Shown here one piece after another: positions 1 to 8,838 of a stretch of DNA of 33,139 bases (the first letter of the stretch is position 1; each line of letters starts with the position of its first letter). The notes below the pieces were generated by a model, which saw only the letters and a program-made list of their open reading frames with translations, was not told the DNA's origin and ran no database searches. The stretch comes from an uncultured Christensenellaceae bacterium. Its GTDB lineage: Bacteria > Bacillota > Clostridia > Christensenellales > Aristaeellaceae. The stretch covers positions 1-33,139 of the forward strand of contig CAJOPV010000086.1 in NCBI GenBank assembly GCA_905236495.1. The letters run 5' to 3'. A program made the position numbers and the translations under genes.

Positions 1-583
1 CCGCTTCCTCCGCGGGGGCAGCCGCCTCGGCTGCCGGCTCCGCAGGGGCGGCCTTGCCGTTCTTCATGGGCAGCTGGGCCGTATCCACCGATACCCGGAC
101 CTCCGTAACGTCTATGCCGGAGGAGGCGGACAGGTACTGCTTGATCTGCTTTTGCAGCGCCGCCACCGCCAGGGGGATGGAAATATTGTTCGCCAGGGCG
201 ATGTTCAGATCGACAACCACTCCGTCCCGGGTGTTGTGGATGCGCTGGGAATTGACCCTGATCTCATCGTGCATATCGATGCACTTCTGCACCAGGCCTT
301 CGATGGCCTTCACCGAAATGCGCAATTCGCCGTTATCGGTGCGCTGCACCACGAAATCGTGGCGGCCTGCCCGGAACTTCCGGGGAAAGGCCAGCAGATA
401 CCCGCCGAAGAACACGCACAGCACCCCCAGGCCGATGCTTACCGCCCGGGCCCAGGTGGGCAGAGCGTCCACCATGAAGCCTGTGATCTGCAGCCCGGCG
501 ACGATCAGCGCCGCCCCGGACACAATCACGATCAGCGCGCCGAAAAACAGCGCCAGCCGATCCGCAAATTTCATTTTATACAT
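1..583 (-). CDS. amaP: Alkaline shock response membrane anchor protein AmaP-like, C-terminus truncated by window edge
   Basis: Reverse-strand translation MYKMKFADRLALFFGALIVIVSGAALIVAGLQ... with N-terminal TM segments and an Asp23-like C-terminal part; directly upstream of an Asp23/Gls24 gene's partner position; SD before ATG at 583. Confidence 0.75.
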   Translation of the reverse strand, partial: MYKMKFADRLALFFGALIVIVSGAALIVAGLQITGFMVDALPTWARAVSIGLGVLCVFFGGYLLAFPRKFRAGRHDFVVQRTDNGELRISVKAIEGLVQKCIDMHDEIRVNSQRIHNTRDGVVVDLNIALANNISIPLAVAALQKQIKQYLSASSGIDVTEVRVSVDTAQLPMKNGKAAPAEPAAEAAAPAEEA

Positions 584-597
584 GGGTTTCTCCTTTA

Positions 598-1203
598 TCA
601 GCAGCGCATCCTGCCGGGAACGCGCTGGCTGTCAGATTGTTCCCCGCCATCCAGCTTTTCTTCTTCCGCAAGCACCTGAGGGTCGAATTCCGCGTCGGGG
701 GCCTCTTCGGCCTCCTTGGGCTCCGCCTTTTCAGGGGCGGGGGCGGCTTCCTTTTCCGGCTCCGTCAAAACCTGCTGCTTGGAGGCTGCCGCCAGGTTCT
801 GGGTAGCCTTTTTATCCTGCTCGAAGCTGACGCCCTGCACGTGCACATCCACCCGCACCACATGCAGCCCCGTCAGGCTTTCCAGGGCCCGGCGCACGTT
901 TTCCTGCACGTCGGCGGCGACCTTCTGGATGGGCTGACCGTATTCCACCACGATGTAGAGGTCAACGGCGGCCTCCTGGCTGCCCACTTCCACCTTGACG
1001 CCCTTGGTGATGTTCCGGTTCTTTCCCAGGATCTCGCCGATGCCGCCGCTGACGCTCATGCCGGCAATGCCTTCGATTTCATTGGCGGCGACGCCCGCGA
1101 TGGTGGCGATCACCTCGTTGGCGTAGCTGATGGTGCCGCCGTTTTCCAAATCCACATCCACCTTCACGGGAAGGTTTTCTTTTTTCTGCGGTTTCTGCGC
1201 CAT
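598..1203 (-). CDS. Asp23/Gls24 family envelope stress response protein
   Basis: MAQKPQKKENLPVKVDVDLENGGTISYANEVIATIAGVAANEIEGIAGMS... is typical of Asp23/Gls24; start ATG at 1203 with an AGGAGG SD is preferred over the longer ORF start at 1326. Confidence 0.88.
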   Translation of the reverse strand: MAQKPQKKENLPVKVDVDLENGGTISYANEVIATIAGVAANEIEGIAGMSVSGGIGEILGKNRNITKGVKVEVGSQEAAVDLYIVVEYGQPIQKVAADVQENVRRALESLTGLHVVRVDVHVQGVSFEQDKKATQNLAAASKQQVLTEPEKEAAPAPEKAEPKEAEEAPDAEFDPQVLAEEEKLDGGEQSDSQRVPGRMRC

Positions 1204-1227
1204 GCAAACGCACCTCCTTACAGGGAT

Positions 1228-1261
1228 ATTATAGTATAGCAGGTTTTTGATGATTTGGCAA
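1228..1261 (-). promoter_or_regulatory. SigA-type promoter for the Asp23/amaP genes: TTGCCA-17 bp-TATACT, with overlapping TATAAT (TATACTATAAT)
   Basis: Reverse complement: -35 TTGCCA (1261-1256), 17-bp spacer, TATACTATAAT (1238-1228), then SD AAGGAGG and ATG 1203. Confidence 0.7.
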
Positions 1262-1264
1262 CTG

Positions 1265-2563
1265 TCAGGGAGTGATCCTGTTGGGACCGCGGAAGAGGAA
1301 CATAACTTCCTTGATGCTGATGCCAAGCAGCAGCATGGTGAACCGATCCACCCCCAGGCCGAAGCCGCCGTGGGGCGGGCAGCCGTAGCGGAAGAAATCC
1401 ATGTAGAATTTCACGTCCTCGCCCAGGCCCTTTTCATCGGCCTGGCGGCGAAGCTGCTCGTAGCGGTGCTCCCGCTGGGCGCCGGTGGTGATCTCCGTGC
1501 CCCGCCAGATCAGGTCGTAGCCCAGCGGCTGTCCGTTTTCATCCCGCATGTGATAGAAGGCGCGCTTTTCCGGGCCGTAATCGGTGACGAAGAGGAATTC
1601 GTGACCGAACTTATCCATGGAAAGCCTGGCGCACAGGCGCTCGGCGTCGGTGGTAAGGTCGTTCTTTTCGCTGTCCTCCACGGTGTAGCCGTAGCGCGCT
1701 TCCAATTCCCGATAGACGTCTGCCAGCTTCATTTCGGGGAAGGGCAGGGTGGGAACGACGGTATCCAGGCCGTAGAGGGCCTTGATCTGCTCGCCGTACT
1801 TTTCACTGACGCATTTCAGCGCGTACTGGAGCAGCTCCGCCTCGAAGGCCATCACGTCCCTGAAGGAATTGATATAGCTCATTTCCACGTCGAAGCCGGT
1901 AAACTCGGTGGCGTGTTTATTGGTGAAGGATTTTTCGGCGCGGAACACGGGGCCCACCTCGAAGATGCGGTCAAACCCCGCCGCCATCGCCATTTGCTTA
2001 TAGAACTGGGGGCTTTGGCTGAGGTACGCCTTGCGGTCGAAATACTTGAGCTCGAACACGTCGCTGCCCGATTCGCTGGCGGCGCCGATGAGCTTGGGGG
2101 TGTGGATCTCCATGAAATCCCGCTGCCGGCAGAAATCCCGCATGGCGCCCACCAATTCCGTCTGGGCTTTGAAGATCAGCGTGTTTTTATCGCTGCGAAG
2201 GTCCACCCAGCGGTAATCCATGCGGCTGTCGATGGCGGCGTCCTTGGTTAAGGGCAGGGGCTCCGCGACGGAGAGGATCTCCATTTCCTCCGGCAGCATT
2301 TCCCTGCCGCCCATTTTTACGTATTCGTTTTCCACCACGGGGCCGACGCAGGTGACGACGCTTTCCACCGTCAGTTGATCCACGATGGCGGCCAGGTCCG
2401 GGTGCTTTTCCTTTTCGATGGTGACCTGCAGCCGCCCGCTGTGATCCCGGATCACCAGGAAAGCCATGGTGCGCTTGTTCCGTAAATTTTCCACAAAGCC
2501 CTGGATTTTGTTGGTTTCTCCGCAAACCACGTTGGCGATCAGGTTCCTGTTCATTATCTGCAT
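1265..2563 (-). CDS. aspS: Aspartyl-tRNA synthetase, archaeal/eukaryal-type (432 aa, no bacterial GAD insertion domain)
   Basis: Class IIb motifs: VGPVFRAEKSFTNKHATEFTGFDVEMSY (motif 2) and GGFGLGVDRFTMLLLGISIKEVMFLFRGPNRITP (motif 3); short length; downstream of hisS. Confidence 0.9.
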   Translation of the reverse strand: MQIMNRNLIANVVCGETNKIQGFVENLRNKRTMAFLVIRDHSGRLQVTIEKEKHPDLAAIVDQLTVESVVTCVGPVVENEYVKMGGREMLPEEMEILSVAEPLPLTKDAAIDSRMDYRWVDLRSDKNTLIFKAQTELVGAMRDFCRQRDFMEIHTPKLIGAASESGSDVFELKYFDRKAYLSQSPQFYKQMAMAAGFDRIFEVGPVFRAEKSFTNKHATEFTGFDVEMSYINSFRDVMAFEAELLQYALKCVSEKYGEQIKALYGLDTVVPTLPFPEMKLADVYRELEARYGYTVEDSEKNDLTTDAERLCARLSMDKFGHEFLFVTDYGPEKRAFYHMRDENGQPLGYDLIWRGTEITTGAQREHRYEQLRRQADEKGLGEDVKFYMDFFRYGCPPHGGFGLGVDRFTMLLLGISIKEVMFLFRGPNRITP

Positions 2564-2694
2564 CTCCTTACTGTATTATGAATGGGACGGGCGGGGGAAC
2601 AGCTCTTGCGTCCAAAGCGATTCCCCCGCGCCTCATCCGAAAACCCATCGGGATAAAACGGTACGCATGCCTGTCAATTGGTTTCCCCGGCGCT

Positions 2695-3960
2695 TCAGGA
2701 AAGCAGGCGGGCGATATCCGAAGGGGCGGAGGAGAGGGGGATTTCCCGCTCTTCCTTGGTTTCCATGTTCCGAAGCTTGACGACGCCCCGGTCGTATTCC
2801 TCGCCGCCCACGATCGCCACATATTTGGCCCCGATCTTATCGGCAAACTTGAACTGGGCCTTGAGGGAACGGCCCGCCAGGTCGCTGTCCGCCTTCACGT
2901 TCAGGGCGCGAAGGGCTTGGGCCAGGGAGAAAGCGGGGATTTTCAGATCTGTTCCCAGGTTCGCCACATACACGTCGGTGACGGTGGGCGCGGGGGGCAG
3001 AAGGTTCTGATTGCGAAGCTCCATGATGATCCGCTCCGCCCCGATGCCAAAGCCCGCCGCCGGGGTGGCGGGGCCGCCCAATTGCTCCACCAGATCGTCG
3101 TACCGCCCGCCGCCGCACAGGGCCAGGCCCTCCCGGCCCGCCTGCATGATGATTTCAAACACCGTCTTGGTGTAGTAATCCAGGCCCCGGACGATGTGGG
3201 GGTCGATCTCATAAGGGATATTTTGCGCGGTGAGCAGGGCCTGCAGCTCCTCAAAGTGCGCCCTGCATTCGTCGCACAGGCAATCCAGGATCAGCGGCGC
3301 GCCCGCTACGATCCGCTTGCATTTTTCTTCCTTGCAGTCCAGGATGCGCAGGGGGTTTTTCTGGAACCGCTCCTGGCAGGTTTCGCACATATCGTGGATG
3401 CGCTCCCCCAGGTAGTTTTTCAGCGCCTCGTGATACCGGGGCCGGCAGACGGGGCAGCCGATGGAATTCACGTGAACCTTCAGGTTTTGAAGGCCCAGAC
3501 CGGTGAGAAAACCGAGCAGGGTGGAGATCAGCTCCGCCTCCACCGCCGGTTCCTTGCCGCCGAAGCATTCCATGCCGAACTGGTGATGCTCCCGAAGCCT
3601 GCCGCTTTGGGGATTCTCATAGCGGAAAATGGGGGCGTTCAGATAATACACCTTGCAGGGCAGCGCCTCCTGAAACAGGTGGTTTTCGATGAAGGAGCGC
3701 ACCGCCCCCGCCGTGCCCTCGGGCTTTAAGGTGATGGAACGGCCGCCCTTATCGTTGAAGGTGTACATTTCCTTCTGCACGATATCGGTGGTATCGCCCA
3801 CGCCCCGGAGAAACAATTCCGTATGCTCGAATACGGGGGTGCGGATTTCCCGGTAGCCCGCCTTTGCCGCGGCCTCCCGCTCCTTTTGCTCGATCCATTG
3901 CCACAGGTACGCATCCTGGGGCAGCATATCCCGGGTGCCTTTTGGCGCCTGCGTCAGCAT
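2695..3960 (-). CDS. hisS: Histidyl-tRNA synthetase
   Basis: MLTQAPKGTRDMLPQD..., FRYENPQSGRLREHHQFGMECFG, VRGLDYYTKTVFEI, GGGRYDDLVEQLGG are HisRS signatures. Confidence 0.97.
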   Translation of the reverse strand: MLTQAPKGTRDMLPQDAYLWQWIEQKEREAAAKAGYREIRTPVFEHTELFLRGVGDTTDIVQKEMYTFNDKGGRSITLKPEGTAGAVRSFIENHLFQEALPCKVYYLNAPIFRYENPQSGRLREHHQFGMECFGGKEPAVEAELISTLLGFLTGLGLQNLKVHVNSIGCPVCRPRYHEALKNYLGERIHDMCETCQERFQKNPLRILDCKEEKCKRIVAGAPLILDCLCDECRAHFEELQALLTAQNIPYEIDPHIVRGLDYYTKTVFEIIMQAGREGLALCGGGRYDDLVEQLGGPATPAAGFGIGAERIIMELRNQNLLPPAPTVTDVYVANLGTDLKIPAFSLAQALRALNVKADSDLAGRSLKAQFKFADKIGAKYVAIVGGEEYDRGVVKLRNMETKEEREIPLSSAPSDIARLLS

Positions 3961-3975
3961 GCTCGCTTCCTCCTC

Positions 3976-4004
3976 AAAAAAATACGCCCATGCCTGCGCA
4001 TGGG
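3976..4004 (-). terminator. Short terminator-like hairpin in the hisS leader (CCCATGC-GCAG-GCATGGG, then CGTA and 7 T)
   Basis: 7-bp perfect stem 3987-3993/3998-4004; T-run at 3982-3976 on the minus strand; lies between promoter and SD of hisS. Confidence 0.5.
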
Positions 4005-4029
4005 ACGAAATACTTCACCCAGCAAAAGC

Positions 4030-4058
4030 ATTATAAGAGGAAATAAACGCAATGTCAA
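4030..4058 (-). promoter_or_regulatory. Consensus SigA promoter for hisS-aspS: TTGACA-17 bp-TATAAT
   Basis: Reverse complement TTGACA TTGCGTTTATTTCCTCT TATAAT; both hexamers perfect and spacer 17 bp. Confidence 0.9.
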
Positions 4059-4105
4059 GAAAAAAGAGGGAAAAGCAGAAGGAAGGAGGCAGGAGTTTAT
4101 ATGCC

Positions 4106-6259
4106 TCACTCTTCCTTTCCCTTTACCATCGTCAGCGCGATGCGCTTTTTCTTTTCATCCACGCCGACTACCCACACCTTCACGATATCGCCTACCTTGA
4201 CGATCTCGGAGGGATGGCGGATGAAGCGGTCCGCCATGCGGGAGATGTGCACCAGGCCGTCCTGATGCACGCCGATATCCACAAAAGCGCCGAAATCAAT
4301 GACGTTCCGCACGGTGCCGGTAAGCTCCATGCCGGGGGTCAGGTCCTTGATATCCAGGACGTCGGTGCGCAAAACGGGCTTTGGCAGTTCGTCCCGGGGG
4401 TCCCGGCCCGGCTTTTCCAGCTCGGACAGGATATCCCTCAGCGTGGGCAGGCCGATTTGCAGTTCTTTTGCCAGCTGATCCAGCCCGTAGGCTTTGGCCT
4501 TTTCCCCGATCCCGGGTAGGCCGCCGCTTTTCAGCGCCTTACTGTCCATGCCCAGCTTTTCCATGAGGCCCTTGGCGGCGTCGTAGCTTTCCGGGTGCAC
4601 GCCGGTGGCGTCCAGGGGGTTTTTGCTGTCCCGCACCCGGAGGAACCCGGCGCACTGCTCAAAAGCCCGGGGCCCCAGCTTGGGCACTTTTTTCAGCGCC
4701 GCCCGGCTGGCAACGCCGTTTTCCTCCCGATAAGCGACGATGTTTTTCGCCAAAGCGGGGCCGATGCCCGCCACATGAGAGAGCAGCTCCGCCGAGGCGG
4801 TGGACACCTCCACCCCCACGGCGTTGACGCACTGCTCCACCACCCCGTCCAGGGCGGCGGTTAATTCGTTTTGCTTTAAGTCGTGCTGATACTGGCCCAC
4901 GCCGATGGCTTTGGGGTCGATTTTCACAAGCTCCGCCAGCGGGTCCTGCATCCGGCGGGCGATGGAAACAGCGCTGCGCTCCGTTACGTCGAAATGGGGG
5001 AATTCCTCCGCGGCGGCCTTGCTGGCGGAATAAACGGAGGCCCCCGCCTCGCTGACGATCACGTAGGCCACCCCCGGTAGCTGGGGAAGGAGGGAGCAGA
5101 TGAACTGCTCGCTTTCCCGGCTGGCGGTGCCGTTTCCGATGGCAATGGCGGTGACGCCGTGACGCTTCACCATGCCCTGGATCAGCCGGGCCGCCGCGGC
5201 CTTCGCCGCCTCCTGACCGGGCAGGGTGAAATGCCCCACCCCCGTTTCCAGCACCTTGCCGTTTTCATCCACCACCGCCAGCTTGCATCCCGTGCGGAAG
5301 CCGGGATCGACGCCCAAGGTCACCTTTCCCTTGATGGGAGGCTGCATGAGCAATTGATGCAGGTTCTGGGAAAACACCCGGATGGCGCTTTCGTTGGCCC
5401 GGTCGGTCAGCTCACCCCGGATTTCCCGCTCCAGGGAGGGGAACAGGAGGCGGCTCCAGGCGTCCTCGCAGGCCAGGGCGACCTGCCCGGCGGCGGGGGA
5501 AGCGCCCCGGACAAAGGCGTCCTTTACCAGGGAAACAGCCTTTTCCTCCGGGGCTTTCAGCGTCACCTTCAGGTAGGCTTCCCGTTCGCCCCGGTTCACC
5601 GCCAAGATGCGGTGGGGGGCCATTTTGGCAGCGGGCTCCTGATATTCGTAATACATGCTATAAACGCTGTCCTCGTCCTTGGCGGCCCGGGTTTCAATGA
5701 CGCCCTCCCGAAGGAGCAGGGCGCGCAGCGTCTTTCGCAATGCCGCGTCGTCGCTGACCGATTCCGCCAGGATATCCCGGGCCCCGGCTAAGGCGCTGTC
5801 GGCGTCCGGCACGTCCTTGTCCGTATCCACGTATTTCAGCGCCTCCGCCTGTACGTCCCCCTGGGGCAGCTGCATCAGCAGCCACAGCTCCAGCGGCTCC
5901 AGCCCCCGTTCCTTGGCGACGGTGGCCCGGGTGCGGCGCTTGGGCCGGAAGGGGCGGTACAGATCCTCCAGCTCGCTCAAGGTGCTGGCGCTTTGCAGCT
6001 GGGACCGCAGGGCGTCGGTGATAACGCCCTGCTCCGTAAGCGTCCTTTCGATCTCCTCCCGGCGCTTTTCCAGCCCCCGCAGATATTCCAGGCGCTCGGA
6101 CAGCTCCCGCAGCACCTGATCGTCCAGGGAGCCCGTCATTTCCTTCCTGTACCGGGCGATGAAGGGAATGGTGTTGCCTGCGTCCAACAGCTCCATCACC
6201 GCCTTGACCTGCTCCAGCCGCAGGGAAAATTCCTTTGCCAGCACCGCCGCGAAATCCAT
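4106..6259 (-). CDS. tex: Tex-family RNA-binding transcriptional accessory protein
   Basis: 717 aa with YqgF-like core (TLGVDPGFRTGCKLAVVDENGKVLETGV), HhH region and C-terminal S1 domain (GMELTGTVRNVIDFGAFVDIGVHQDGLVHIS). Confidence 0.93.
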   Translation of the reverse strand: MDFAAVLAKEFSLRLEQVKAVMELLDAGNTIPFIARYRKEMTGSLDDQVLRELSERLEYLRGLEKRREEIERTLTEQGVITDALRSQLQSASTLSELEDLYRPFRPKRRTRATVAKERGLEPLELWLLMQLPQGDVQAEALKYVDTDKDVPDADSALAGARDILAESVSDDAALRKTLRALLLREGVIETRAAKDEDSVYSMYYEYQEPAAKMAPHRILAVNRGEREAYLKVTLKAPEEKAVSLVKDAFVRGASPAAGQVALACEDAWSRLLFPSLEREIRGELTDRANESAIRVFSQNLHQLLMQPPIKGKVTLGVDPGFRTGCKLAVVDENGKVLETGVGHFTLPGQEAAKAAAARLIQGMVKRHGVTAIAIGNGTASRESEQFICSLLPQLPGVAYVIVSEAGASVYSASKAAAEEFPHFDVTERSAVSIARRMQDPLAELVKIDPKAIGVGQYQHDLKQNELTAALDGVVEQCVNAVGVEVSTASAELLSHVAGIGPALAKNIVAYREENGVASRAALKKVPKLGPRAFEQCAGFLRVRDSKNPLDATGVHPESYDAAKGLMEKLGMDSKALKSGGLPGIGEKAKAYGLDQLAKELQIGLPTLRDILSELEKPGRDPRDELPKPVLRTDVLDIKDLTPGMELTGTVRNVIDFGAFVDIGVHQDGLVHISRMADRFIRHPSEIVKVGDIVKVWVVGVDEKKKRIALTMVKGKEE

Positions 6260-6290
6260 TTGGATGATCCTCCTCTATGATCTTTCGGTG

Positions 6291-6316
6291 AAAGAAAAGC
6301 CGCCCGGACAGGCGGC
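6291..6316 (-). terminator. Intrinsic terminator downstream of ricT
   Basis: Minus strand GCCGCC-TGTCCG-GGCGGC followed by TTTTCTTT; between ricT stop and tex start. Confidence 0.6.
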
Positions 6317-6331
6317 CTATTCGCGCAATGA

Positions 6332-7366
6332 TTATTCTTCTTCGCTGCCGTCGCCGTTCGCTTTTACGGCTTCCAGGTCCTCCTGATCGGCCTCCGCCAT
6401 TTCCTCGATCTGCGCCAAGGCCTCATCCTGGCTGATGCCTTCCTCCCCGGCAAATTCTTCCACGGATTCCAGGTCCGCTTCGTCGGTTTCGGGCAGGTCG
6501 GAGAGATCCTCGGGCTCCTCCTCCGCGCCCTCCGCTTTTTTGGCGGCGTGGGGAACGGGGGAGAGGCGCTGCACGTCGGCAAGGGGATAATCCTTCTGCT
6601 CGTAGCTGTCGCCCTTGGGCAGGCGCACCCGCACGGTTTCCTTTAAGATGTTCAGGTCCACCACCGTGCCGGTGCCGTCCGGGGTGGCGACCTCCTTGCC
6701 CACCCGGGGCATCCGCCTGCGGGTGGCCTCGTAGTGATCCTCTTCATATTTCAGGCAGCACATGAGCCGCCCGCACATCCCGGAAATCTTGGTGGGGTTC
6801 AGGGACAGGCTCTGCTCCTTTGCCATCTTGATGGATACGGGCTGGAAATCCCCCAGGAAGGAGGCGCAGCATACGGGCCGCCCGCACATGCCCAGGCCGC
6901 CCATCATTTTCGCCTCGTCCCGGACGCCGATCTGGCGCAGCTCGATCCGGGTGTGGAACTGGGAGGCCAAATCCTTCACCAGCACCCGGAAATCCACCCG
7001 CTTGTCGGAGGTGAAATAGAATAATATCTTGGAATTGTCAAAGGTGTATTCGCAGCCCACCAGCTTCATCTGCAGCTTATGCTCCGCGATCTTTTTCTGG
7101 CAGATCGCAAGGGCATCCTTCTCCTTCATGCGGTTTTCCGCGTTGTGCTGGGCGTCCTCCGCCGTGGCGATGCGGATGACTTTTTTAAGGGGCGGGGTGA
7201 TCAGGTCGTCGCTGACCTCCTTGACCCCCGTCACCACTTCACCGTACTCCAATCCCCGCACCGTTTCCACGATCACGCAGTCCCCGGCGGTGGGCCAGAA
7301 GGCCCCCGGGGCGAAATAATAGAGCTTTCCCGCGTTCTTGAACCGAACGCCGATCACACTTGCCAT
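6332..7366 (-). CDS. ricT: PSP1-domain protein RicT/YaaT (stage 0 sporulation protein-like) with acidic C-terminal tail
   Basis: MASVIGVRFKNAGKLYYFAPG..., Cys-rich GGLGMCGRPVCCASFLGDFQPVSIKMAKEQSLSLNPTKISGMCGRLMCCLKYE signature. Confidence 0.93.
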   Translation of the reverse strand: MASVIGVRFKNAGKLYYFAPGAFWPTAGDCVIVETVRGLEYGEVVTGVKEVSDDLITPPLKKVIRIATAEDAQHNAENRMKEKDALAICQKKIAEHKLQMKLVGCEYTFDNSKILFYFTSDKRVDFRVLVKDLASQFHTRIELRQIGVRDEAKMMGGLGMCGRPVCCASFLGDFQPVSIKMAKEQSLSLNPTKISGMCGRLMCCLKYEEDHYEATRRRMPRVGKEVATPDGTGTVVDLNILKETVRVRLPKGDSYEQKDYPLADVQRLSPVPHAAKKAEGAEEEPEDLSDLPETDEADLESVEEFAGEEGISQDEALAQIEEMAEADQEDLEAVKANGDGSEEE

Positions 7367-8352
7367 GTTTCAGCTTCCTCCGATATGGTTTGCATAAGTC
7401 CTTCCGATAAGGCGGCCCAGCCCACGTTGAAATACCGCTGCCGCCGGGCGGTGAGCACCGCCTCCAGGATGCGGCGCAGGGACGAAGCCGATGCGTTTTC
7501 CCAGCCGGGAGGCATATCCGCCGCCGCGCCTTCTGCTTTCGCGGTGAGCAGGGCGCGTATCTCCTGCTCCAGGATATCCAGCAGCCTTTCGCCGTTATCC
7601 TTCTGATCCTTGAGGACCTGAGCGGCCCCGGGCAGATCGGCGGGACATCGGACGGCTAAAAAGCCCTTGCGCACCGTATCCCTCGCCGCCCAGTAGGTTT
7701 CATCCTTTTCCATCTGCAGCGCCCGGCCCAGGCTGCCCTCGCAGAAGCGGGAAAGGCTCCCGGCCCGGTCTCTGGGAACGCCCCGCCGGATCAGCTCCGC
7801 TTCGATGCGCTCCGCGCTCCAGGGCTGCACCCGCACGCACCGGCACCGGGAGCGCACCGTGGGCAGCACGGCGCTTTCCTGATCGGCGGTGAGGAAAAAC
7901 CAGGTATCCTCCGCCCCGTCCTCCAATGTTTTCAGCAGACAATTCTGGGCCTGAGGGGTCATGCGCTCGGCGTTATCCAGCACCACCACCCGCCGTCCTC
8001 CCTCCAGGGAATGGCGGGACAGGGCGTCGATCATCTCCCGCAGGGCGTCGATCTTTAACGTCTTTTCCCTTGGCCCGGGGGCGGGAAACAGGGCGTCCGG
8101 GTGGGTGCGGGCGAGGAAGCGCCTGCAATCCCGGCATTGCCCGCAGGGCTTGTCCCCGCCGTCGGCGGAGCATAAGAGGCCCTGGGCCAGCAGGTGGGAA
8201 AAGGTGCGCTTGCCTACCCCCGCGTCGCCGGTAATGAGGGTGGCGTGGGCAAGGCGGCCTTGAGCAAAATCCCGCCGCAGGGCGTTCAGCGCTTCGCTGC
8301 CCGCAGCGCAGTCATGCAGGGTCGGGGCCCTTCCTTCATCAGTACTTGACAA
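7354..8352 (-). CDS. holB: DNA polymerase III delta-prime subunit
   Basis: ITGDAGVGKRTFSHLLAQGLLCS, Cys cluster CSADGGDKPCGQCRDC, NCLLKTLEDGAEDTWFFL; between darA and ricT as in other Firmicutes; TTG start inferred. Confidence 0.87.
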   Translation of the reverse strand: MSSTDEGRAPTLHDCAAGSEALNALRRDFAQGRLAHATLITGDAGVGKRTFSHLLAQGLLCSADGGDKPCGQCRDCRRFLARTHPDALFPAPGPREKTLKIDALREMIDALSRHSLEGGRRVVVLDNAERMTPQAQNCLLKTLEDGAEDTWFFLTADQESAVLPTVRSRCRCVRVQPWSAERIEAELIRRGVPRDRAGSLSRFCEGSLGRALQMEKDETYWAARDTVRKGFLAVRCPADLPGAAQVLKDQKDNGERLLDILEQEIRALLTAKAEGAAADMPPGWENASASSLRRILEAVLTARRQRYFNVGWAALSEGLMQTISEEAETWQV

Positions 8353-8668
8353 ATTGATCCACCGTCAAAACGAACACCGTGGCGCCCCCCACCGTCACCT
8401 CGATGGGGAAGGAGGAATACATGCCGTTGCTGCCTCCCATGGTGATGGGAGACGCGGCGATCTGCCGCCGGCTTTTGCAGATTTTTTCGATGATGCCCAG
8501 GCCTTCCTGCATGCGGTTATCCTCCACGCCCAGGAGCAGCGTGGTGTTGCCCGATTTGAGGAAGCCGCCGGTGGTTGCCAGCTTGGTGACGCCGAAGCCT
8601 TCGTTCATCAGTTCGCTGATCAGGCGGGACGCATCCTCGTCCTGTACGATGGCGATAATCAGTTTCAT
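8339..8668 (-). CDS. darA: Cyclic-di-AMP receptor DarA/PstA (PII-like, YaaQ family)
   Basis: MKLIIAIVQDEDASRLISELMNEGFGVTKLATTGGFLKSGNTTLLLGVED...; start at 8668 preferred over 8731. Confidence 0.92.
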   Translation of the reverse strand: MKLIIAIVQDEDASRLISELMNEGFGVTKLATTGGFLKSGNTTLLLGVEDNRMQEGLGIIEKICKSRRQIAASPITMGGSNGMYSSFPIEVTVGGATVFVLTVDQFVKY

Positions 8669-8719
8669 GCCTTCCGCACTCCTTTCCTCATCGGGAAGCC
8701 TGCAGATTGATCCATTCGT

Positions 8720-8748
8720 ATTATATATCATTTTTTCACAAATATCAA
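8720..8748 (-). promoter_or_regulatory. SigA-type promoter for darA: TTGATA-17 bp-TATAAT
   Basis: Reverse complement TTGATA TTTGTGAAAAAATGATA TATAAT upstream of darA. Confidence 0.75.
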
Positions 8749-8768
8749 CCGCCCGGCGGCAGAAGGGA

Positions 8769-8797
8769 TTGTCAATCGGGCGGGATTGTGGTAAAAT
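8769..8797 (+). promoter_or_regulatory. SigA-type promoter for plsX: TTGTCA-17 bp-TAAAAT
   Basis: TTGTCA 8769-8774, 17-bp spacer, TAAAAT 8792-8797, divergent from the darA promoter. Confidence 0.7.
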
Positions 8798-8838
8798 ACA
8801 CGATGGTTTATGCTGGAACTTGGTAAGGAGTGACGGGG

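Noticed and set aside
3961-4058. T-box riboswitch upstream of hisS
   Set aside because: Leader is only about 60 nt from the promoter; no room for stem I and no T-box sequence.
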